Source: Methanolobus sp. UBA118 (GTDB lineage: Archaea > Halobacteriota > Methanosarcinia > Methanosarcinales > Methanosarcinaceae). From it: DNA of 34,835 nt. Location of the stretch: assembly GCA_002508635.1 (NCBI GenBank), contig DACO01000022.1, positions 1-34,835 of the forward strand, read 5' to 3'. The translations under genes were made by a program, and so were the position numbers. The notes under the pieces are model-generated. The model was given only the letters and a program-made list of their open reading frames with translations. It was not told where the DNA came from and ran no database searches. Positions 1 to 6,381 of this stretch are shown here, one piece after another; the stretch's first letter is position 1, and every line of letters begins with the position of its first letter.

Positions 1-50
1 ATACTAACTACAAAATGTCATAAAGATACTAGTCTTTCTATCCGCAAGAA

Positions 51-86
51 ATCATGAATAATCTAGATGTAATGATTATTCATGAT
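51..86. repeat. Perfect 13-bp inverted repeat upstream of the DUF22-like gene
   Basis: Bases 51-63 (atcatgaataatc) are the exact reverse complement of 74-86, separated by a 10-nt AT-rich spacer. The dyad ends about 15 nt upstream of a TATA-like element at 101-108 and about 50 nt upstream of the start codon. It could be an operator, or the stem of a terminator for a gene left of the window. No T-tract follows it on the plus strand, which favours an operator. Confidence 0.75.
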
Positions 87-98
87 AATTACTCGGAA

Positions 99-138
99 CC
101 TATTTATACTTACATGATAGTTTCATCTTTGGTGATCA
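99..138 (+). promoter_or_regulatory. Promoter and ribosome binding site of the DUF22-like gene
   Basis: A TATA-like tatttata at 101-108 lies about 35 nt before the ATG at 140, which predicts a very short leader. The ggtgatc at 131-137 matches the anti-Shine-Dalgarno of methanogen 16S rRNA and fixes the ATG at 140 as the start, although its spacing to the ATG is tight. Confidence 0.5.
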
Positions 139-139
139 A

Positions 140-559
140 ATGCGAAAAGAAGTGATCCAAGTGGTATCACGGGACAATGGAGGACTTGTTTCCAAGAAGA
201 TTAAGGCAGCGCCTTATGAGTTCACCATTGCTACACGTGCCAAGTGGGAAATGGTAATCTCCGATGAAGACCTCGAAATCCGTGCGGGTGAGTTTAAAAG
301 GGTCACAGTAAAGGAGATCACCCTGGAGCCTGACATGGTAGCTATTCCATGTACTTTTACGCACCATGCAATAGTTTCGTTGATCAAGGTGGGTGCTAAG
401 GGTGGAGCAAAGCCTGTGGACAGCGAACGTGTAATCAAACATGCATATGTACTGGGTCAGGAGAGTGGCAGGATCAGGGAAGGCGATCTGATAGCAGTTC
501 TTAACCTCTTCCCGATAATGTTTACTCGTGAAGCTCTGAATCCCAAAGCCGTCAAATAA
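140..559 (+). CDS. DUF22-like archaeal protein
   Basis: This 139-residue soluble protein has no signal peptide or membrane segment. Its beta-rich pattern and size fit the archaeal DUF22 family of unknown function. I recognise this from general sequence character, not from a diagnostic motif. The start is set by the ggtgatc site just upstream. The stop lies 14 nt before the next start, so it is probably cotranscribed with the double Cys4 protein that follows, and both end at the terminator near 1095. Position in front of fpo hints at a link to energy metabolism, but the terminator and the 381-nt gap separate the two units. Confidence 0.6.
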   Translation: MRKEVIQVVSRDNGGLVSKKIKAAPYEFTIATRAKWEMVISDEDLEIRAGEFKRVTVKEITLEPDMVAIPCTFTHHAIVSLIKVGAKGGAKPVDSERVIKHAYVLGQESGRIREGDLIAVLNLFPIMFTREALNPKAVK

Positions 560-573
560 TCGGGGGTAAGTTC

Positions 574-1080
574 ATGGAAACCTGTACTATTTGTGGCGAG
601 CTTCAGGACTATAAGCATTATGAAGGCTACAATATCTGCACTGCATGCGTGGATATCATGGAAGATGTCATGGGAGAGTATTTCGTGCGCACAATTAAGA
701 GTAATATTCCCAAGGCGCATGCTGGCTATCTGAGATATCTTAACAATACTACCAAGTACATCTCGGATTATAAGAAAATAACAGAGAAATCCCACCAACA
801 TACAAGAGATGTTGGGGGTCGTGTATCCGAGGCAATGGAAAATAATAATGGGAATCCTTCGAAGCAGCGGTATTTCGAGCATATGCAGAAGGTGCTTGAC
901 TGGCTTGAGAGCACTCCGCAGTTCTACCATTACTACTTCAAGGAATATTATGTATGTCCCGGATGCAGGGCTTCGATCTTTGAGAAATATTCCCGACGCA
1001 ATTTGGGAGACTGGATGGTAGTAACATGTTCGGAATGCGATATGGTAATTAAAAAATACTATTCTCCAAAGCAGGTGTGA
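574..1080 (+). CDS. Double Cys4 (zinc-ribbon-like) protein of unknown function
   Basis: The 168-residue protein carries two four-cysteine modules: C4/C7 with C22/C25 at the N terminus and C128/C131 with C152/C155 at the C terminus. A roughly 100-residue charged helical stretch lies between them. Such modules normally bind Zn(II), and less often a rubredoxin-type iron. No catalytic motif, signal peptide or membrane segment is visible. It follows the DUF22-like gene by 14 nt and is probably in the same transcript. The first module (CTICGE then CTACVD) resembles the paired CxxC layout of FpoO at the far end of the fpo operon. I do not recognise a named family, so the function is unassigned. Confidence 0.7.
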   Translation: METCTICGELQDYKHYEGYNICTACVDIMEDVMGEYFVRTIKSNIPKAHAGYLRYLNNTTKYISDYKKITEKSHQHTRDVGGRVSEAMENNNGNPSKQRYFEHMQKVLDWLESTPQFYHYYFKEYYVCPGCRASIFEKYSRRNLGDWMVVTCSECDMVIKKYYSPKQV

Positions 1081-1094
1081 CCCGGTATTTTGAT

Positions 1095-1130
1095 ATGCGG
1101 GATCTTCCTGCATTCTTTGTTTCTTTCCTT
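1095..1130 (+). terminator. Hairpin plus T-rich tract after the Cys4 gene
   Basis: An 8-bp stem pairs 1095-1102 with 1106-1113, with one G-U pair and a 3-nt loop. A pyrimidine/T-rich run follows. It lies 14 nt after the stop codon and separates this unit from fpo. Confidence 0.6.
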
Positions 1131-1461
1131 AACTTCTTCCTTCTGCACTATGTTACTGTTCTTAACTTATCACTGCGTCAGTATATGCAAAAACTGAGTC
1201 TGCTTGCATGTCTCATTGTTTAAATACTTATCTTTTGTTCATATAGTGCTCAAATCCGAATTTCTGAGTTCTATAGCCTTGATTGCCACAATTTAAATAT
1301 AATGAATTTATATCAACTAATAGCCAACTCAATCTATTGAAAAATATATCAAAAGATATGATTTGATTTATTTAATTGCAGACTTGGTATATGAAAAAAA
1401 ACACACAGAAGGTATTTTATACATATAATAAGTCTACGTAATAACCCTCAGGAGAATTGTT
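1131..1461 (+). promoter_or_regulatory. fpo operon leader and promoter region
   Basis: This non-coding AT-rich stretch precedes fpoA and holds no credible gene. Three TATA-like elements are visible: tttaaatactta at 1219-1230, atttaaatata at 1291-1301, and a weaker one in ttatacatataa near 1417-1429. The first two would give leaders of about 200 and 140 nt; the third would leave almost no leader. A short inverted repeat (atgcaa at 1185-1190, ttgcat at 1204-1209) is also present. The ribosome binding site of fpoA is the ggag at 1451-1454. I cannot tell which TATA is used. Confidence 0.5.
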
Positions 1462-1854
1462 ATGTCAGAAATAATCGATATGGGTAACATAATATATAGT
1501 TACATACCGGTTGCAATAATTCTTGTTGTGGCATTACTGATGCCTCCTCTGACCATGTTCTTAGTTAAGGCACTAAGTCCGAGGAGTAAATCTGCAGCAA
1601 AATATCAGACATATGAAGCCGGTTCGGTCCCTACCGGGGATGCCAGGATACAGTTCAATGTCGAGTATTATCTTTATGCCATTGCTTTTGTTCTCTTTGA
1701 TATAGAGGTCCTGTTCTTATATCCATGGGCTACTATCTTCAAAGGACATGGAATTACTCAATTAGCAACCGTCGAAATGCTGGTCTTTATTTTTGTTGTA
1801 TTGTTCGGTTACGTCTACCTCTTAAAGAAGGAGGCTCTTAAATGGATGAAGTAG
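1462..1854 (+). CDS. fpoA: F420H2 dehydrogenase subunit A
   Basis: This 130-residue membrane protein is the NuoA homologue of the Fpo complex, which oxidises reduced F420 and reduces methanophenazine while pumping protons. Three hydrophobic helices are visible, at about residues 15-38, 68-92 and 101-122. Between the first two lies the family's conserved loop containing YQTYEAG and an Asp/Glu-rich helix (FDIEVLFLYPW). Length and topology are normal. The ATG at 1462 has ggag seven nt upstream. The 3' end overlaps fpoB by 13 nt, which implies translational coupling. It is the first gene of the fpo operon. Confidence 0.95.
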   Translation: MSEIIDMGNIIYSYIPVAIILVVALLMPPLTMFLVKALSPRSKSAAKYQTYEAGSVPTGDARIQFNVEYYLYAIAFVLFDIEVLFLYPWATIFKGHGITQLATVEMLVFIFVVLFGYVYLLKKEALKWMK

Positions 1855-2417
1855 AGCAAACAGAAGCTGAACAGACCGAAGTTGAAGAAAACGAAGCTGA
1901 AAATTTCGGGTATGATGATGTTCCCGGCGTCACACTTACAGACAGCAATGCGATCAGTGACTTTTTGAAGAAAACCAAGGTCCAGGATGTTCTTAACTGG
2001 GGAAGGAAGAATTCACTCTGGTTTACGGTAAATGCAATGGGATGCTGTGGTGTGGAGCTGCTTTCCACAGGAATGGCCCACTATGATACCGACCGTTTCG
2101 GAATCATCCCGCGTAACTCTCCAAGACATGCCGATGTGCTTATTATCAGCGGATATGTGACAAAGAAGTACCTGCCTGCACTCAAAAGGGTCTGGGATCA
2201 GATGCCTTCACCCAAGTGGGTAATCGCCTTTGGAGACTGTGCCATAAGTGGTGGTCCTTTCTATGAGTCATACAGCACTCACCAGAACGTTGATGAGATC
2301 TTCCCGGTGGATGTTTTCGTCCCGGGCTGTCCTCCAAGATGTGAGGCTCTTATTCAGGGTTTTGTTGAACTTCAGAAAAAGATCGAAGCTAAGAAAGATA
2401 GGGGTACGGAATATTGA
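1842..2417 (+). CDS. fpoB: F420H2 dehydrogenase subunit B (N2-type Fe-S subunit)
   Basis: The NuoB homologue, 191 residues, is predicted to hold the terminal [4Fe-4S] cluster that passes electrons to methanophenazine. The ligand set is visible as C68, C69, C133 and C163, in the contexts GCCGVE, FGDCAISGG and PGCPPRCEA. An extra Cys at 167 replaces the usual Pro of the PGCPPRPEA motif. Residues 1-24 form a strongly acidic extension (Glu/Asp-rich, little else) before the conserved core starts near PGV. The ATG at 1842 is preceded by aaggagg at 1828-1834, seven nt away, inside fpoA. It is peripheral, on the cytoplasmic face. Confidence 0.96.
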   Translation: MDEVEQTEAEQTEVEENEAENFGYDDVPGVTLTDSNAISDFLKKTKVQDVLNWGRKNSLWFTVNAMGCCGVELLSTGMAHYDTDRFGIIPRNSPRHADVLIISGYVTKKYLPALKRVWDQMPSPKWVIAFGDCAISGGPFYESYSTHQNVDEIFPVDVFVPGCPPRCEALIQGFVELQKKIEAKKDRGTEY

Positions 2418-2426
2418 GGTGAAAAA

Positions 2427-2903
2427 ATGGATGCCAATACTATAATTGATTCACTTTCAGGTCAGTTCCCTGATGATATATACGATACCGATGTGGAGTC
2501 CGGAATCAGAATACTTGCCAAGGTAAAACCTGAGAATGTAGTGGAAGTATGCAGATATCTCAAGGAAGACCTGTCCTTTGACCACCTGGGTTGTGAGTTC
2601 GGTGTTGATTACCCGGACAGGAATGAGATTGAGGTCGTATACCTCATAAGCTCATATGACCATCCTGTAGTACTTACCTTAAAGGCGATCCTTCCAAGGG
2701 ACAATCCTGAGATTGAATCGGTTGTTCCTGTTTACTGGAATGCCAACTGGTACGAAAGAGAAACCTACGAACTGTTTGGTGTGAAGTATATCAACCACCC
2801 GGACCTCAGGCAGCTTGTACTTCCGGAAGAGATGCTGGGCGAGTGGCCACTGCGTAAGGATTACAAGGGCTTCCCCAATAAGACAGCTAAGAATTTGGTG
2901 TGA
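2427..2903 (+). CDS. fpoC: F420H2 dehydrogenase subunit C
   Basis: This is the 158-residue NuoC homologue (30-kDa subunit family), a peripheral connecting subunit that binds no cluster. The family signature ERETYELFGV followed by HPDLRQLVLPE and EWPLRKDY is present near the C terminus. In many bacteria NuoC is fused to NuoD; here it is separate, with nine nt before fpoD. The start ATG follows ggtgaaaa, a plausible ribosome binding site. Length is normal for a stand-alone NuoC. Confidence 0.95.
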   Translation: MDANTIIDSLSGQFPDDIYDTDVESGIRILAKVKPENVVEVCRYLKEDLSFDHLGCEFGVDYPDRNEIEVVYLISSYDHPVVLTLKAILPRDNPEIESVVPVYWNANWYERETYELFGVKYINHPDLRQLVLPEEMLGEWPLRKDYKGFPNKTAKNLV

Positions 2904-2912
2904 GGATTCATT

Positions 2913-4040
2913 ATGTTGGAAGAAAAAGTTGGACCTTCTGAAATGATAGTACACATCGGGCCACAACACCCGATGCTACCGGGACCGTTCAGACTGAACG
3001 CCAGGCTGAGGGGTGAAACGGTTGTTGATTCCGAGGTCGAGATGGGCTGGATCCATAAAGGGATCGAAAAGATACTTGAGAATAAGACGTATCTTCAGGG
3101 AATAACCATCGTTGACAGGATATGCTATCTTGCGGCACTGAGCAATGAAGAAGCATATGTCGGATGTGTCGAGAAGCTTGCAGGTATAGAAGTGCCTGAA
3201 AGGTCACAGTACATCCGTGTTATTGTCGAAGAGCTTTCCAGATTACAGAGTCACCTGCTTGGTATGGGAGAATATGCTTCCTTTGTTGGTTTTGTAAGTA
3301 TGTTCATGTACACCATCAAGGAAAGGGAAGATGTACTGAGTTTACTTGACTCCATAACAGGAGCCCGTATCACTCACAGCTTCCTGAGATTCGGTGGTGT
3401 CAAGGATGATATTCCACCCGGTTTCAGGGATGACGTCAAGCGTGTTTTCCCCAATGTCAGAAAGGCGATAGATTCCTACGAAGACATGTACAGCACGGAT
3501 TCGATCTACAGGGCAAGAACCGTAGATGTAGGTGTGCTGACAGCCGATGTTGCAAAGGATCTGGGAGTCTCGGGACCACCACTCAGGGCAACCGGTGTAC
3601 CTTTTGATATCAGGAAGGATGAACCCTATCTTGTTTATGAGGACCTTGATTTCAAGGTATGTACGGAAACAGCCGGTGATGTCTATGCAAGGATACAGGT
3701 CCGTCTCGATGAGATGCGTGAAAGCATGTATATAATCGAGCAGTGTCTTGACCAGATGCCTGAAGGACCCCTGTTCGCTGAAGACACTCCCTATGGCAAG
3801 AGGTCTCCTGTCATGAGAATTCCTGCCGGTGAGGTATATCACCGTGTGGAAGACCCAAGAGGAGAAATGGGATTCTATATGGTCTCCGACGGTTCAGACA
3901 AACCATACCGTGTGAAGATCAGAGGTCCGGTCTACCCCACACTGCAGACATTGCCACCTCTTCTCAAGGGTGTCAAGGTTGCGGATATCGTGGCGATTGC
4001 CGGAAGTATGGACACATGTACAAGCGAGGTTGACAGGTGA
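2913..4040 (+). CDS. fpoD: F420H2 dehydrogenase subunit D (49-kDa subunit family)
   Basis: The 375-residue NuoD homologue forms the quinone-site wall opposite FpoB; in Fpo that site takes methanophenazine. The N terminus shows the family motif HIGPQHP, then EVEMGWIHKGIEK. The central RxQSHLLxxG-like stretch (RLQSHLLGMG) is present. The C-terminal RIPAGEVYHRVEDPRGEMGFYMVSDG region matches the hydrogenase large-subunit-derived core. As in complex I, the nickel-binding cysteines of true hydrogenases are absent. Translation starts after gaggat in the fpoC-fpoD gap. The stop overlaps the GTG at 4037, but the next gene probably starts at 4046. Confidence 0.96.
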   Translation: MLEEKVGPSEMIVHIGPQHPMLPGPFRLNARLRGETVVDSEVEMGWIHKGIEKILENKTYLQGITIVDRICYLAALSNEEAYVGCVEKLAGIEVPERSQYIRVIVEELSRLQSHLLGMGEYASFVGFVSMFMYTIKEREDVLSLLDSITGARITHSFLRFGGVKDDIPPGFRDDVKRVFPNVRKAIDSYEDMYSTDSIYRARTVDVGVLTADVAKDLGVSGPPLRATGVPFDIRKDEPYLVYEDLDFKVCTETAGDVYARIQVRLDEMRESMYIIEQCLDQMPEGPLFAEDTPYGKRSPVMRIPAGEVYHRVEDPRGEMGFYMVSDGSDKPYRVKIRGPVYPTLQTLPPLLKGVKVADIVAIAGSMDTCTSEVDR

Positions 4041-4045
4041 TAATT

Positions 4046-5071
4046 ATGGAGTTACCGGAAATTTTATTCAATCCTCTTGTAAGGGGTATCCTGGGTCTGT
4101 GCCTGATGGGTGCAATATTCCTTGGTGCCATGGCTGCCGTATGGTTCGAGCGTAAACTCTCGGCAGACATCCAGCAGAGATACGGTCCTATGAGAGTAGG
4201 TCCCCATGGATTATTCCAGCTGGTTGCCGATGCTATCAAACTGTTCACAAAAGAAGATATTATACCGAAGAATGCTGACAGAATATTATTCGTAGCAGCA
4301 CCTATTCTTCTGATGGGTTCTGTTTTCCTGATGCTTGTGGCAATCCCCTTCGGTGCCGTGATATTTGACGGCAACACCTATCCGATAGCAGCTACCGAGA
4401 TGGATATCAGTATTCTCTATATAGAGGCCATGTCCTCCATATCGATCGTCGGTATCTTCATGGTGGCATACAGTGCCAATAACAAGTATTCTCTTCTTGG
4501 TGCTTTCAGGAACTTCGCACGTATGATCGGATACGAGGTCCCACTCGGTATCTGTGTCGTGAGTGTAGCCATAATGGCTGGTTCACTGAACATCATAGAG
4601 ATTGCCGAGGCACAGAGCCCGCTGTGGTTCATTGTATTGCAGCCTTTAGGTTTTATCGTGTTTGTTATCGCTCTGCTGGCTGATATGGGACGTCTTCCCT
4701 TCGACCAGAACGAATCAGAAGAAGAGCTAATTGCAGGATGGATCACCGAATACACAGGTATGAGGTTCGGTCTTGGTTTCTTCGCAGAGTACATCCACCT
4801 TATCCTTGGTTCAATGCTCATTGTACTGTTGTTCCTCGGAGGCTGGAACCTGCCTGAATTCCTTACTTCGAATTTGATACTCGGTATTATCCTCCCGACT
4901 GCCTTCTTCCTTGGAAAGGTTGTTCTGGTGATGCTGGGAATCATAGCTCTCAGATGGGCTGTCCCGAGGTTCAGGATCGATCAGGTAGTAGATCTTAGCT
5001 GGAAACGCCTTCTGCCTTTATCCCTCCTTAATCTCGGATGGGTAATCGCACTTGGTCTGCTGGGGGTATGA
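4046..5071 (+). CDS. fpoH: F420H2 dehydrogenase subunit H
   Basis: This NuoH homologue (341 residues from this start) is the membrane subunit that forms part of the methanophenazine chamber and links the peripheral arm to the proton pumps. About eight hydrophobic helices are visible. The conserved loop AAVWFERKLSADIQQRYGPMRVGP and the acidic motif GRLPFDQNESEEELIAGW match the family. I prefer the ATG at 4046 to the GTG at 4037, because aggtga at 4035-4040 lies five nt before it. With this start the gene follows the fpoD stop by five nt. Residues past TEYTGMRFG give the usual C-terminal helices. Confidence 0.95.
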   Translation: MELPEILFNPLVRGILGLCLMGAIFLGAMAAVWFERKLSADIQQRYGPMRVGPHGLFQLVADAIKLFTKEDIIPKNADRILFVAAPILLMGSVFLMLVAIPFGAVIFDGNTYPIAATEMDISILYIEAMSSISIVGIFMVAYSANNKYSLLGAFRNFARMIGYEVPLGICVVSVAIMAGSLNIIEIAEAQSPLWFIVLQPLGFIVFVIALLADMGRLPFDQNESEEELIAGWITEYTGMRFGLGFFAEYIHLILGSMLIVLLFLGGWNLPEFLTSNLILGIILPTAFFLGKVVLVMLGIIALRWAVPRFRIDQVVDLSWKRLLPLSLLNLGWVIALGLLGV

Positions 5072-5075
5072 ATAG

Positions 5076-5519
5076 ATGGTCATTAAAAATTTAATGAAAG
5101 CTGTTAAGAACATTTATTTCGGCCCTCCTGTTACAAGAATGTGTCCGGAAGTACCCACAAAGCTTGCAGACAGGTTCAGGGGCTTACAGAAACTTGACAA
5201 GAGTAAATGCATAGGTTGTGGAATATGTGCAAATACATGTCCCAACAATGCAATTAAGATAGTAAAGGCCCGTGTTAGTCCGGGCAGTGACAAAAAAAGA
5301 TGGTTCCCTTCAATTGATATAGGCCACTGTCTGTTCTGTGGTCTTTGCATTGATCAGTGTCCCAAAGATGCTCTCTCAAACAGCAAGGTATACCTTACAG
5401 GTATTATCCGCTGGCAACATGAGGACCTTCTCTTTACGCCGGATATGCTGGCAAGGGAAGTTGACATCAATGCTGAGGAAGAGGCCGGCGAGGAGGTGAG
5501 CAGATGGACCCCACAGTAG
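5076..5519 (+). CDS. fpoI: F420H2 dehydrogenase subunit I (two [4Fe-4S] ferredoxin)
   Basis: This 147-residue NuoI homologue carries electrons from FpoF-type input toward FpoB. Two complete CxxCxxCxxxCP motifs are visible: C45, C48, C51, C55 and C85, C88, C91, C95. The N terminus has an amphipathic stretch (MKAVKNIYFGPPVT) typical of membrane-surface attachment. The C terminus is acidic and extends past the clusters by about 50 residues. It starts four nt after the fpoH stop and overlaps the start of fpoJ1 by 16 nt. Confidence 0.96.
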   Translation: MVIKNLMKAVKNIYFGPPVTRMCPEVPTKLADRFRGLQKLDKSKCIGCGICANTCPNNAIKIVKARVSPGSDKKRWFPSIDIGHCLFCGLCIDQCPKDALSNSKVYLTGIIRWQHEDLLFTPDMLAREVDINAEEEAGEEVSRWTPQ

Positions 5520-5782
5520 GTACCATCATTGAACTTATTATTTTCTCAATCCTGGCCTTCACAGCGATACTTTTCTCAATATTCGTTGTGAGTGCAAGGA
5601 ACGTTGTCAGAGCAGCGATCGCACTGGTAATATCCATGTTCGTAGTTGCAGCCCTGTACATCATGCTGAATGCCCAGTTCCTGGGAGTTGTCCAGGTACT
5701 CGTATACATAGGTGCAATTGGTGTATTGATCCTGTTCGCAGTTATGCTTACAAAAAAGGAGTTTGGTACGGATGATGAATAA
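5504..5782 (+). CDS. fpoJ1: F420H2 dehydrogenase subunit J, N-terminal half
   Basis: The 92-residue protein matches the N-terminal three helices of NuoJ: about residues 6-29, 34-52 and 57-82, with the YIGAIGVLILFAVML helix that carries the family's pi-bulge region. Bacterial NuoJ is a single chain of roughly 170-200 residues; here the second half is a separate gene. The split is also known in Methanosarcina fpo operons. The gene overlaps fpoI by 16 nt, and its 3' end overlaps the next gene by 11 nt. The stop codon lies in a different frame from the next gene, so the split needs a real second start. Confidence 0.93.
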   Translation: MDPTVGTIIELIIFSILAFTAILFSIFVVSARNVVRAAIALVISMFVVAALYIMLNAQFLGVVQVLVYIGAIGVLILFAVMLTKKEFGTDDE

Positions 5783-6080
5783 CGAAATAACGATTAACCC
5801 GATGAAGATTCTCACATCAGTATACAACTTCTTCAGGCCACGTATACTCGGGATGACGGTCGCATTCCTTTTCCTGGCCGTCCTCATGGTATCTGTATTC
5901 TTCACCAGCTGGCCAGCTGTTGACCAGATCCCACAGAACCTTGATGATCCAAGTAACATTCAGGGAATTGGAGTAATGATCTTCACGGACTTTGTAGTAC
6001 CCTTTGAGATTCTCTCAATAATATTACTATCATCACTCATGGGTGCTATCTACATGGCAAAAGGAGATGGTAGCCAGTGA
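5772..6080 (+). CDS. fpoJ2: F420H2 dehydrogenase subunit J, C-terminal half
   Basis: This is the complement of fpoJ1: about 102 residues with two helices (about residues 24-46 and 74-96) separated by a polar loop. The final helix has the family's FEILSIILLSSLMGAIYMAK pattern. The frame is open from a TTG at 5763, but ATG at 5772 is preferred because aaggag at 5756-5761 lies ten nt upstream; ATG 5775 is also possible. Overlaps on both sides (11 nt with fpoJ1, 4 nt with fpoK) indicate coupled translation. Confidence 0.92.
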   Translation: MMNNEITINPMKILTSVYNFFRPRILGMTVAFLFLAVLMVSVFFTSWPAVDQIPQNLDDPSNIQGIGVMIFTDFVVPFEILSIILLSSLMGAIYMAKGDGSQ

Positions 6081-6379
6081 TACCTGTTGAACTCTACATA
6101 GGTCTTGCCGTGATCATATTCACCATAGGTCTCTATGGTTTCATGACACAGCGCAGCGGTATCCGTATGTTGATGTCTGTTGAACTCATGCTCAACTCCG
6201 CAAACCTGAATCTGGTTGCATTCTCAAGCTATAATGCAGACCTTACCGGACAGGTATTCGCTCTGTATTCCATCGCACTTGCAGCTTGTGAAGCAGCGAT
6301 TGGCTTTGCGATACTTATGGCCATCTTCAGGATGAAAGATACGATCAATCTTGATTCATTTAACGTATTGAGGTGGTAA
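6077..6379 (+). CDS. fpoK: F420H2 dehydrogenase subunit K
   Basis: The 100-residue NuoK homologue has three hydrophobic helices. The two glutamates expected in the proton path are visible in RMLMSVELMLNSANLNL and ALAACEAAIGFAILM. It starts at GTG 6077, which overlaps the fpoJ2 stop (gtga arrangement). A purine-rich aaggaga lies about nine nt upstream. Length is normal for the family. Confidence 0.95.
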   Translation: MIPVELYIGLAVIIFTIGLYGFMTQRSGIRMLMSVELMLNSANLNLVAFSSYNADLTGQVFALYSIALAACEAAIGFAILMAIFRMKDTINLDSFNVLRW

Positions 6380-6381
6380 AA

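Noticed and set aside
457..1113. Minus-strand open frame of 218 codons over the Cys4 gene
   Set aside because: The plus-strand gene has clear CxxC motifs and a good context; the minus frame has neither.
1081..1461. tRNA, small RNA gene or riboswitch in the gap before fpoA
   Set aside because: No cloverleaf, GC-rich stem set or conserved aptamer core is visible; only a terminator hairpin and TATA-like elements.
5763..5771. Frameshift in fpoJ
   Set aside because: Both halves have starts and ribosome sites, and a split fpoJ is known in Methanosarcina.
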